From Porphyromonadaceae bacterium UBA7180 (lineage in GTDB: Bacteria; Bacteroidota; Bacteroidia; Bacteroidales; Muribaculaceae), in the NCBI GenBank assembly GCA_002491165.1, contig DKVK01000031.1, positions 47,846 through 70,244 of the forward strand: a stretch of 22,399 nucleotides of DNA, read 5' to 3'. Made by a program: the position numbers and the translations under genes. Shown here piece after piece: positions 13,512-20,814 of the stretch (positions within the stretch are counted from its first letter, which is position 1; every line of letters begins with the position of its first letter). The notes beneath the pieces are model-generated. The model did not search any database. It had not been told where the DNA came from and saw only the letters and a list, made by a program, of their open reading frames with translations.

Positions 13512-16301
13512 TTATTTCACAATGATTTTCCGTGCGGAGTTTCCGCCGCGGAGGATATAGATGCCGGACGCGGCCTCGATGGTGAGGTTGCCGCCGGCGG
13601 GATATGAGCTTACCGCCATGCCGCTCAGCGTGTAGAGCGTCAGGCCAGCAGGTGCGCCGGTAACGAAGATGCGGCCCGGCTCGGTCCATACGCCGAAGTC
13701 GTTGCTTTCCCCGGTTCCCGGAACGGTGATTTCGTGTATGCCGGTGAGCGTCGAGGAACCCACTATGGCATAGCTGTTGGCCGGAACGGTGATGTAGCCG
13801 TATCGGGCGCTGAAGGACGGCTCCGTGCCGTAGGTCTTCGAGAATATCTTATAGTCGCCGTCATCGGTGCCGAGGAAGGCGGCATTGACGTTTATCGGGT
13901 CGCCCGAAGTGTTGGGGTTGACGGCCAGGATGAACTGCTTGTCCCCCTTTGTGAGTACGATGGTGCGGCCGCCGCTCCAGGCGTTGGCGCCGGTGTTGTT
14001 GGTGACGGTGACGTCCTGGGTGAACATCTCGGGGTTCTTGGCGCGCAGCCATCCCAGTTCGGAGTAGGTGGTGTAGAGTCCCTTGCGGTACTGGTTGTCG
14101 AGATAGTTCCAGCGCACCGTCTTGGGGTCTACGTTGTTGCCGCCGGTGGGATTCTTGGTATTCTCGGCGTTGGCGAGTTCGGAGAACATCCATACCATGT
14201 GTGCGCCCGGGGCCATCATCATCTGTGCGGCGGCGGAACCCAAGCGGGCGCAAGTGGGCTGCAGGCGTCCCTTGACGCCGGTGGCGCCATACTGCCCAAC
14301 GGCGTAGGCCAGGCGCTGCTCGTCGTGCGATTCGAGGTAAGATACGGTCGAGCCCCATGTGCGGGCATCGTCGGGAGCGTAGAAGCGTTTCAGCGAAGAG
14401 TCTGACTCATACCCTTCGGCATACTGCATTCCCTGGTGGTTGATGTTGGCCCAGTTGAGCTGTCCGGTCTTGGCCATCTCGTTCTCTTCCGAGGCGCCGG
14501 CCAGGTTCTCGTTGATGAAGTAGGCGCCGGGCTTCACTTCCTCCATGGCCTGCTGCAGGGCGCGCATGTTGTTGATGCGGCTCTGGTTGTACTGGTTGGT
14601 GCCCGAGTCGCCGCTGTTGGGGTAGGAGTCGTTGTTGCCCAGGCCCTTCACCAGGTCGAAGCGGAAACCGTCCACATTATACTCCGTGAGCCAGTACCGC
14701 AGCACGTCTTTCCACTGCTGCTGCACCAGGGGATAGCCCTGGTTCCAGTCGTTGAGCACGCTGTAGGCGTGGGGGGCGGTAGCGTTGAAGAAGGGGTTCT
14801 TGCCGGCCGGGTAGAGCTGGTACCAGGGATGTAGCCAGTCGCTCTGGTTGAATACCACGTCGAGGATTACGGCCATGCCGTTGCGGTGACATTCGTCGAT
14901 GAAGGCCTTATAGTCGTCCGGCGTGCCGTAGGCTTTGTCCGGTGCGAAGTAGAAGTTGGGATTGTAGCCCCAGGAGATGTTGCCGTTGAACTCGTTGACG
15001 GGAAGGAGCTCCACGGCGTTGACGCCCATCTGGCGCAGGTAAGGAATCTTCTCCATGGCCTTGCGCACGGTGCCGTTGCCCTCGGCCTTCCCTTCGGTGC
15101 CCGTGAAGTCGCGCAGCAGCAGTTCGTAGATGAAGAGTTGGCTCGAAGGAACGCCCTTGAAGTCTTTCACCTGCCAGTCATATTCGTTGAGGTTGTCGTT
15201 GAAGACGGCCAGGGGCACTGTGGAAACTTTGTCGAAGGGATACTGCGGCATGTCGGGGTACACTTCGGCGGAGATATAGCGGTCGTTGTAGGGGTCGAGC
15301 ACGAGGCGCGCATAGGGGTCGCCCACGCTCTTCTCTCCGTCGACGATGTAATAGTAGATATGGTTCTCCCCTTTCGCGAGGTCCGGGACCGTAATCCAGA
15401 AGTAGCGCACGCCCTGGTAGTCCTGGTAGGACATGGTGTAGTCGTCCGAGACGGTATAGTCGTTCCAGTTGCCCACTATCATGGCGCTGAATTTTTCGGG
15501 CGCCGCGAGGCAGAAGGTGACGGAACCGTCGCCGTTGCGCACCGCGCCCATCTTGGGCACGCCGCCGGGATAGTCGGCCTGCGGCGACTGTTTCGGAACC
15601 ACGTAGCTCAGCGAAGAGGAAACAGTTTCGCTTCCTACCTTGGCGGTGCCGGTGACGGTATAGTTGCCGGTCTCGGTGAATGTATAGCTGCCGGTGAGTT
15701 CGGTGGTGCCGCTGGCGGTGGCTATACGGTTGCCGTTGACGGTAAGCGTCAGTTCGCCCGGGTCGGTGCAATAGTAGTTGAAGCTGACGGTGGGGTCATT
15801 GGCGTCGATGACGTTGCCGCTGTGCGACGATAGCAGCAGCGACTGCAGGCCGTCGGGCAGAACGTCAAGGAAGATGTCTGTGCCGTTCTCCCCTTTTCCC
15901 TCCTTGGTGTTGTCGCCGGTGCGGAACACGAAGGCGAGTTTCTTGACCTCCTCGGAGGCGTTGGTGATGCCGTAGAATGTGCGGATGTCGCCTATATTGA
16001 GACGGTAGAGGTTGGGACTCACGTACTCCATCCTATATTTCTCGCTGTTGTCGCCCCAGGTAGGGGCGTATTTCCAGTCGGAGCCGGAGGTGGAGAGGTT
16101 TGTGATGACACCGGAATGGGCGTAGACCGGAGTCGAGGACGGAAGGTTCAGCAGCCCCAGGTTGCCCTGATCGGCGTGATAGTAGATGACCACGTTCTGA
16201 GTGTCTTCCTGCATCAGGGGCGGCTGCGACGTGCATTGGCTCCGCGCCGCTGAAGAGAGCAGCACGAATGCCGTAATCATTAATGTTAATTTTTTTATCA
16301 T
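13512..16301 (-). CDS. Secreted GH13 alpha-amylase-family enzyme with type IX-like C-terminal tail
   Basis: A 929-residue exported glycoside hydrolase. MIKKLTLMITAFVLLSSAAR is a signal peptide. An N-terminal beta domain is followed by a CBM48/E-set-like segment (GDGSVTFCLAAPEKFSAMIV, then GNWNDY). The GH13 barrel contains MGVNAVELLPVNEF, region I VILDVVFNQSD, region II DGFRFDLVKGLG with the nucleophile Asp549, region III FINENLAG with the acid/base Glu598, and region IV YLESHDEQR with Asp660. All three catalytic acids are present; the usual DVVxNH is NQ here. The enzyme should cleave alpha-glucan such as starch or glycogen; the layout recalls pullulanase/debranching types, but linkage specificity cannot be assigned. 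The C-terminus (LTLYTLSGMAVSSYPAGG to SGIYILRGGNSARKIIVK) resembles a type IX sorting domain. It follows the DUF695 gene by 44 bases and may be co-transcribed. No SusC/SusD genes are nearby. Confidence 0.9.
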   Translation of the reverse strand: MIKKLTLMITAFVLLSSAARSQCTSQPPLMQEDTQNVVIYYHADQGNLGLLNLPSSTPVYAHSGVITNLSTSGSDWKYAPTWGDNSEKYRMEYVSPNLYRLNIGDIRTFYGITNASEEVKKLAFVFRTGDNTKEGKGENGTDIFLDVLPDGLQSLLLSSHSGNVIDANDPTVSFNYYCTDPGELTLTVNGNRIATASGTTELTGSYTFTETGNYTVTGTAKVGSETVSSSLSYVVPKQSPQADYPGGVPKMGAVRNGDGSVTFCLAAPEKFSAMIVGNWNDYTVSDDYTMSYQDYQGVRYFWITVPDLAKGENHIYYYIVDGEKSVGDPYARLVLDPYNDRYISAEVYPDMPQYPFDKVSTVPLAVFNDNLNEYDWQVKDFKGVPSSQLFIYELLLRDFTGTEGKAEGNGTVRKAMEKIPYLRQMGVNAVELLPVNEFNGNISWGYNPNFYFAPDKAYGTPDDYKAFIDECHRNGMAVILDVVFNQSDWLHPWYQLYPAGKNPFFNATAPHAYSVLNDWNQGYPLVQQQWKDVLRYWLTEYNVDGFRFDLVKGLGNNDSYPNSGDSGTNQYNQSRINNMRALQQAMEEVKPGAYFINENLAGASEENEMAKTGQLNWANINHQGMQYAEGYESDSSLKRFYAPDDARTWGSTVSYLESHDEQRLAYAVGQYGATGVKGRLQPTCARLGSAAAQMMMAPGAHMVWMFSELANAENTKNPTGGNNVDPKTVRWNYLDNQYRKGLYTTYSELGWLRAKNPEMFTQDVTVTNNTGANAWSGGRTIVLTKGDKQFILAVNPNTSGDPINVNAAFLGTDDGDYKIFSKTYGTEPSFSARYGYITVPANSYAIVGSSTLTGIHEITVPGTGESNDFGVWTEPGRIFVTGAPAGLTLYTLSGMAVSSYPAGGNLTIEAASGIYILRGGNSARKIIVK

Positions 16302-16345
16302 AAGAATTTATTTAAGTAAGTTTCTTTCGTGTGTGTGTTCCTGTT

Positions 16346-16792
16346 TCAGTCATCTTCGGGCGCGATGTAGGAGTTTTCGCGCATCATTTCGTATTCTTCC
16401 CACTGCGGGTCTTCCTCGGCGGAGATTTCGAGCGGAAGCTGAGGCAGGGCGGACAGGGCGCGGTTGAGCACCGAGCCGAAAAGTTTCAGGCTCGGTGTAT
16501 AGATTACCCAGTCGCGCTGTCCGTCGCCGGTATAGATGCCGGTTATTACGCCGGCCTTGTGTTCCTTACGGAAGGTGGTTTTCAGCGCCTCGTCGGCCTG
16601 CTCCATGAGTTCGGACTCCTCGCGGGATGGCATTCCGTCGTCGCCGCAGGGATAACGCCACGTCAGCTCCACGCGGTAGGGGTATTTGCCGCTGAGGCGC
16701 AGAGCGTCCACGCCGTCGCGGCCGGTCACTATCACCAGCCGCCCGTTCCCGCTTTCGGTGGGGGAGGTCCACCATTCGTCACCCGCTTTCAT
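16346..16792 (-). CDS. DUF695 domain protein
   Basis: A 148-residue cytoplasmic protein without signal or membrane segment. The pattern DEWWTSPTESGNGRLVIVTG, then YPYRVELTWRYP, GMPSREESELMEQADEAL, AGVITGIYTGDGQRDWVIYT and LPLEISAEEDPQWEEY fits the DUF695 family. Function is unknown. It starts one base after the stop of the DUF2027-Smr gene, so both are on one message and translation may be coupled. The acidic C-terminal end (IAPEDD) is unremarkable. Confidence 0.8.
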   Translation of the reverse strand: MKAGDEWWTSPTESGNGRLVIVTGRDGVDALRLSGKYPYRVELTWRYPCGDDGMPSREESELMEQADEALKTTFRKEHKAGVITGIYTGDGQRDWVIYTPSLKLFGSVLNRALSALPQLPLEISAEEDPQWEEYEMMRENSYIAPEDD

Positions 16793-16793
16793 C

Positions 16794-17921
16794 TCAATGC
16801 ACGGTTACGAGGGTTGCGCCGAAACCGTATTCGCGGAACGAGGCGTCCTGCGTCCCGGCCTTCGGGTATTCTTTCTTCAGGAGGTCGAGCACGGCGCGGC
16901 GCAGCACGCCGTCCCCCTTGCCGTGGATGAAGACTATCTTCTGACCCGTGCGGCGCGCGTGCTTCTTCATGGTGGAGCGCACGGCATCGAGTTGCATCCC
17001 CAGCATGTCGGAGTTCGACATCCCGGCGGTGGTGTCGGTGAGTTCGGCTATGTGCAGGTCTACCTCTATGAGCGGCAGCAGGGCCGTGGGGTTGGCCTCC
17101 GGATTCTTCTTTTTCCCGGGTTTGCGTTCCGGTCCGCCGGTGACCTTGTATTTCTCTGCAAGCTTGAGGGCCGCGTCTTCGCGGCGGTCCGTATCGGTGA
17201 TGGTGCGCCGCGGCTCCACGTCGTCCTTGAGCAGCGGCAGTTCCAGCACCGGGTTGTCGAAGTAGACGCCGGGACGGAAGCAATGCAGCTTGTGGAACTT
17301 GGTGAGGTCGAGGCGGCGCGTTATGTTCACCACGGGCTTCATCTCGTAGCCCTTATCTTTCTTATAAGCGAAAGCCTGGAGCGAGACGCGCTCTATCTGC
17401 TGGAGCGTCTCGTGGCTGTACTGCGCCAGGTCCATCAGCTCGTTGGGGGCAACTGTGCCTGTGAAGACCTGCGTCCACTCGCGGTCGTCGTTGCCGCGGC
17501 GCGCGAAGCTGAAGCTCAGGAAGTAGTTGGAGTCGTTGACGAGGACGGCGTTGAACGATGCTTTCGAGAGGTCACGCGTCTGCGACGGCTCGAAGGCGAG
17601 CACGAGGGTCAGCAGGTCGCCGTGCACGGTCTCCACCACCGGCTCCTCGGGAGCGGGTTCGGCGCCCGCGGCTGGCACCTCCTTTTCCTTGCGACGTTTC
17701 TCCTGGACGTCGCGCACGCTCTGGTCGAACATCAGGTTGGCGGCCATAGCCTCTTTCTGGTGGCCGGCGGGCATCACCACGACGAGGTCGCTTACGAGCA
17801 CCGGCGTCTCGAAACCGTTGTCGTCCACGTATGCCATACGGCCGTCCACACGCGTCACCGTGCCGCCGCCCACGGCGCTGAGATACCTTACGGTATCGCC
17901 GGGTTGTATTGTCTTTCCCAT
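16794..17921 (-). CDS. DUF2027 and Smr domain protein
   Basis: A 375-residue protein. MGKTIQPGDTVRYLSAVGGG to VYVDDNGFETPVLVSDLVVV-like residues form an SH3-like N-terminal part, followed by the DUF2027 core (NAVLVNDSNYFLSFSFARR, DREWTQVFTGTVAPNELMDL). The C-terminal Smr domain, at about residues 290-375, has EVDLHIAELTD and the HGKGDGVLRRAVLDLL motif. Smr domains occur in MutS2-type nucleases and, in bacteria, in RNA or DNA cleavage and ribosome rescue; the target here is unknown. The frame is open further upstream, but the ATG at 17921 fits, because it begins one base after the phoH stop and the upstream codons overlap phoH. Lysine-rich KPGKKKNPEAN joins the two domains. Co-transcribed with phoH and DUF695. 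Confidence 0.88.
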   Translation of the reverse strand: MGKTIQPGDTVRYLSAVGGGTVTRVDGRMAYVDDNGFETPVLVSDLVVVMPAGHQKEAMAANLMFDQSVRDVQEKRRKEKEVPAAGAEPAPEEPVVETVHGDLLTLVLAFEPSQTRDLSKASFNAVLVNDSNYFLSFSFARRGNDDREWTQVFTGTVAPNELMDLAQYSHETLQQIERVSLQAFAYKKDKGYEMKPVVNITRRLDLTKFHKLHCFRPGVYFDNPVLELPLLKDDVEPRRTITDTDRREDAALKLAEKYKVTGGPERKPGKKKNPEANPTALLPLIEVDLHIAELTDTTAGMSNSDMLGMQLDAVRSTMKKHARRTGQKIVFIHGKGDGVLRRAVLDLLKKEYPKAGTQDASFREYGFGATLVTVH

Positions 17922-17922
17922 C

Positions 17923-18918
17923 TTATATTTCTGTTTCGTTAGGCTCGGAGTCCGTGAGGCGGGCGGCGAACTCCTCGTCCACCTTCTTCTCGCGGTGCTC
18001 GTAAGCGTCCACAATGCGCTGCACCAGGGGGTGGCGCACAATGTCTTTTTTCTCGTATTCTATCATACCGATGCCCTTGACGCCACGCAGGATTTTCAGC
18101 GCCTGCAAGAGGCCGCTCTGCACCGTGCGCGGAAGGTCTATCTGCGAACAGTCCCCCGTCACTATCATCTTGCCGTTTACGCCGAGGCGCGTAAGGAACA
18201 TCTTCATCTGGTGTTTGGTGGTGTTCTGCGCCTCGTCGAGGATTATGACGGCGTCGTTTAGCGTACGGCCGCGCATGAAGGCCAGCGGCGCTATCTGTAT
18301 GGTATCGGCCTCCATGTATTCCTTGAGTTTGAGGGCAGGCAGCATGTCTTCCAGGGCGTCATATAGAGGGCGCAGATATGGGTCTATCTTCTCTTTCATG
18401 TCGCCGGGGAGGAAACCGAGTTTCTCCCCGGCCTCGACTGCCGGACGCGACAGGATGATGCGCTTGCACGCCTTGTTCTTCAGCGCCGCCACGGCCAGGG
18501 CTATGGCTATGTATGTCTTGCCCGTACCGGCGGGGCCGAGGGCGAAGGTAAGGTCGTTTTCGGCGAACGACTTCACCATACGCGCCTGGTTGGCGTTGCG
18601 CGGGATGACGGGGCGTCCCGTGGTAGTGTAGATGATGGCACCTTCGGGGTCGACGCGCTTCGGGGCGTCGCCTTTGATGACGTCGATTATCACCTCTTCG
18701 GGGAGTTTGTTGTATTGCGAGGCGTAGGCTTCGAGCTGCTTTATCTTCTGCTCGAAGTCGGCCGTCTCGCCCTCTTCCCCTATTACCTTGATGACGTTTC
18801 CGCGTGCCGCCATACGCAGCTTCGGGAAGAGATTGCGTATCAGCGAAATGTTGTTGTTGTTGACGCCGTAGAAGATTTGCGGGTCAGCACCGTCGATTAT
18901 TATAGTGCGTTCGTTCAT
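17923..18918 (-). CDS. phoH: PhoH-family ATPase
   Basis: A 331-residue PhoH/PhoL protein of normal length. It has the N-terminal KH-like/NYN-adjacent segment (ISLIRNLFPKLRMAARGNVI), the Walker A motif GPAGTGKTYIA, RPAVEAGEKLGFLPGDMKEK, Walker B VIILDEAQN, and the sensor-like GDCSQIDLP, then VRHPLVQRIVDAYE near the end. PhoH ATPases are linked to RNA metabolism and are often beside ybeY or RNases; here the partner is a DUF2027-Smr gene one base downstream, which fits a nucleic-acid role. AAAAGGA lies immediately before the ATG, too close for a standard ribosome site. It begins 76 bases after sufB, separated by an AT-rich inverted repeat and no visible promoter. Confidence 0.93.
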   Translation of the reverse strand: MNERTIIIDGADPQIFYGVNNNNISLIRNLFPKLRMAARGNVIKVIGEEGETADFEQKIKQLEAYASQYNKLPEEVIIDVIKGDAPKRVDPEGAIIYTTTGRPVIPRNANQARMVKSFAENDLTFALGPAGTGKTYIAIALAVAALKNKACKRIILSRPAVEAGEKLGFLPGDMKEKIDPYLRPLYDALEDMLPALKLKEYMEADTIQIAPLAFMRGRTLNDAVIILDEAQNTTKHQMKMFLTRLGVNGKMIVTGDCSQIDLPRTVQSGLLQALKILRGVKGIGMIEYEKKDIVRHPLVQRIVDAYEHREKKVDEEFAARLTDSEPNETEI

Positions 18919-18950
18919 TCCTTTTCAATTTTTTCGAGGAGGGGGGCGGC

Positions 18951-18983
18951 TTATAAGACTTATGTGATTTATAAGTCTTATAA
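18951..18983. repeat. AT-rich perfect inverted repeat between sufB and phoH
   Basis: TTATAAGACTTAT (18951-18963) and ATAAGTCTTATAA (18971-18983) are perfect 13-base arms with a 7-base spacer. On the minus strand no T-run follows the hairpin, so it is not a standard intrinsic terminator for sufB. It may be a processing hairpin, attenuator or small repeat. Confidence 0.65.
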
Positions 18984-18994
18984 GTTTTATATGC

Positions 18995-20488
18995 TTAACC
19001 TACGCTGCCTTCGAGGGTTATCTGGAGGAGTTTCTGCGCCTCCACGGCAAACTCCATGGGGAGCTTCTTCATGACCTCCTGGGCGTAGCCGTTTACGATG
19101 AGGCCCACGGCTTTCTCCGTGGGGATGCCGCGCTGGCGGCAGTAGAATATCTGTTCTTCGTTGATTTTCGAGGTCGTGGCTTCGTGCTCCACGGTGGAGG
19201 AGTCGTTCTGCACATCGATGTAGGGGAATGTGTGCGCGCCGCAGCGGTCGCCCATCAGCAGCGAGTCGCATTGCGTGAAGTTGCGGCACCCCTCGGCCTT
19301 GGAGGCTATCTTCACCTCGCCGCGGTAGCTGTTCTGCGACTCGCCGGCGGAGATGCCCTTGCTCACTATGGTGGAGCGGCTTCCCTCGCCTATGTGTATC
19401 ATCTTGGTGCCCGTGTCGGCCTGCTGCTTGTTGTTGGTGACGGCCACACTATAGAACTCTCCCACCGATTCGCGACCCTTGAGCACGCAGGAGGGGTATT
19501 TCCATGTGATGGCGGAGCCTGTCTCAACCTGTGTCCACGACACCTTGGAGCGGTCGCCGCGGCAAAGGGCACGTTTCGTCACGAAGTTGTAGATGCCGCC
19601 GCGCCCTTCGGCATCGCCGGCATACCAGTTCTGCACGGTGCTGTATTTCACCTCGGCGCGTTCCTCGCAGATTATCTCCACGATGGCGGCGTGCAGCTGG
19701 TTCTCGTCGCGCATCGGCGCCGTACACCCTTCCAGATAGCTGACGTAGGCGTCGTCGTCGGCCACGATGAGCGTGCGCTCGAACTGGCCCGTGCCGGCCG
19801 CGTTGATGCGGAAGTAGGTGCTGAGCTCCATCGGGCAACGCACTCCCTTCGGGATGTAGACGAAGGAACCGTCGCTGAATACCGCCGAGTTCAACGCCGC
19901 GTAGAAGTTGTCGCGGTAGCCCACCACGCTGCCGAGATATTTGCGCACCAGGTCGGGATAATCTTTCACCGCCTCTGAGAAGGAACAGAAGATTACGCCC
20001 AGCTCGGCGAGTTTCTCGCGGTGTGTGGTGCGCACGCTTACGGAGTCCATCACGGCGTCGACGGCCACGCCGGCCAGTTGCTTCTGCTCGGCCAGCGAGA
20101 TTCCCAGTTTGTTGAAGGTCTTCACCAGTTCGGGGTCCACCTCGTCCATGCTCTTTTTCAACTCCTTGGGTTTGGGAGCGGCATAGTAGCTGATGGCCTG
20201 GAAGTCGATTTCGGGTATGTCGAGATGCGCCCAGTGCGGCGGAGTGAGCGTTAACCAGTAGCGGAAGGCCTTCAGGCGGAAGTCGAGCAGCCATTCCGGC
20301 TCACCCTTTTTCTTGGAGATGAGGCGGATAACTTCCTCGTTGAGGCCGGGAGGGACGATGTCAGTGTCGATGTCTGTGACGAAACCGTACTTATACTCGC
20401 TGCGGGTAGCGTCTTTGAGCAGTTGGGAGTCATCCTCCTTGCCGGCGGCACGGGCATCCTTATCAATATTTTTATCAGAATAAGCCAT
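18995..20488 (-). CDS. sufB: SufB, Fe-S cluster scaffold subunit
   Basis: A 497-residue SufB. SufB builds Fe-S clusters in the SufBC2D complex in the cytoplasm. Typical segments are YKYGFVTDIDTDIVPPGLNE, FRLKAFRYWLTL, VFSDGSFVYIPKGVRCPMEL, STYFRINAAGTGQFERTLIV, YLEGCTAPMRDENQLHAAIV and SRSTIVSKGISAG. DRCGAHTFPYI, EQIFYCRQRGIPTEKA (the conserved scaffold Cys) and FAVEAQKLLQITLEGSVG are at the end. The start at 20488 (MAYSDKNIDKDA) is chosen over an upstream in-frame codon at 20530, because the extra residues are unlike SufB and lie in the leader. A good promoter lies upstream. Unusually, phoH follows instead of sufC, sufD and sufS, which must be elsewhere in the genome. Confidence 0.95.
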   Translation of the reverse strand: MAYSDKNIDKDARAAGKEDDSQLLKDATRSEYKYGFVTDIDTDIVPPGLNEEVIRLISKKKGEPEWLLDFRLKAFRYWLTLTPPHWAHLDIPEIDFQAISYYAAPKPKELKKSMDEVDPELVKTFNKLGISLAEQKQLAGVAVDAVMDSVSVRTTHREKLAELGVIFCSFSEAVKDYPDLVRKYLGSVVGYRDNFYAALNSAVFSDGSFVYIPKGVRCPMELSTYFRINAAGTGQFERTLIVADDDAYVSYLEGCTAPMRDENQLHAAIVEIICEERAEVKYSTVQNWYAGDAEGRGGIYNFVTKRALCRGDRSKVSWTQVETGSAITWKYPSCVLKGRESVGEFYSVAVTNNKQQADTGTKMIHIGEGSRSTIVSKGISAGESQNSYRGEVKIASKAEGCRNFTQCDSLLMGDRCGAHTFPYIDVQNDSSTVEHEATTSKINEEQIFYCRQRGIPTEKAVGLIVNGYAQEVMKKLPMEFAVEAQKLLQITLEGSVG

Positions 20489-20558
20489 AATTAACAACGA
20501 TATACAGAATCTTAACGCCCTAATTGCCAAAAAAGGTCGCTAAGATGCAAATCAACCA

Positions 20559-20589
20559 CAAAATTACGAAAAAATCGGGACGCAGGCAA
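20559..20589 (-). promoter_or_regulatory. Promoter of sufB
   Basis: On the minus strand TTG (20589-20587) and TAATTTTG (20566-20559, a perfect TAnnTTTG) are 20 bases apart, leaving a leader of roughly 60 bases. A second, weaker TTTGC-containing site lies just downstream. Confidence 0.65.
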
Positions 20590-20603
20590 AAAAACGTGCG
20601 TGA

Positions 20604-20748
20604 TTATGGAACGGGGTTATGAAACGGGGGCATTCCTGCCCCTCCCTTAAGCCGCGCCGGCGGCTGCTGAAAGAGTTTGTTGCAGAGGTCTTGTGTTGTC
20701 AGCCGCTTTGCGGCTTGAGGCGCAGGCAGGAATGTCTCCGTCCCATAA
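20604..20748. repeat. Four-hairpin palindromic element, copy 2 (diverged)
   Basis: Matches the element at 6504-6631 in order and sequence: TTATGGAACGG, then GGGGCA-TTCC-TGCCCC, then AGCCGC-GCCG-GCGGCT (20650-20665), a variable spacer, AGCCGC-TTT-GCGGCT (20701-20715), and GGCAGGAATGTCTCC ending in CCCATAA. The left end has a duplication of about 13 bases (TTATGGAACGGGG / TTATGAAACGGGG). It sits between the lipoprotein terminator and the sufB promoter. Confidence 0.8.
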
Positions 20749-20753
20749 GAAAC

Positions 20754-20787
20754 AAAAGAGCCGGGGCGGGATGCTCCGGCTCTTTTT
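20754..20787 (-). terminator. Bidirectional-looking terminator after the lipoprotein gene
   Basis: AAAAGAGCCGG (20754-20764) pairs with CCGGCTCTTTTT (20776-20787). With A- and T-runs on both sides it can work on either strand; the gene it serves is the minus-strand lipoprotein ending at 20815. Confidence 0.85.
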
Positions 20788-20814
20788 ATAGAGGGTTGGT
20801 TTCTTTTCTTGGAA

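Noticed and set aside
12292..13560. 422-codon plus-strand frame over ychF
   Set aside because: Antisense shadow of ychF, whose minus-strand product has all family motifs.
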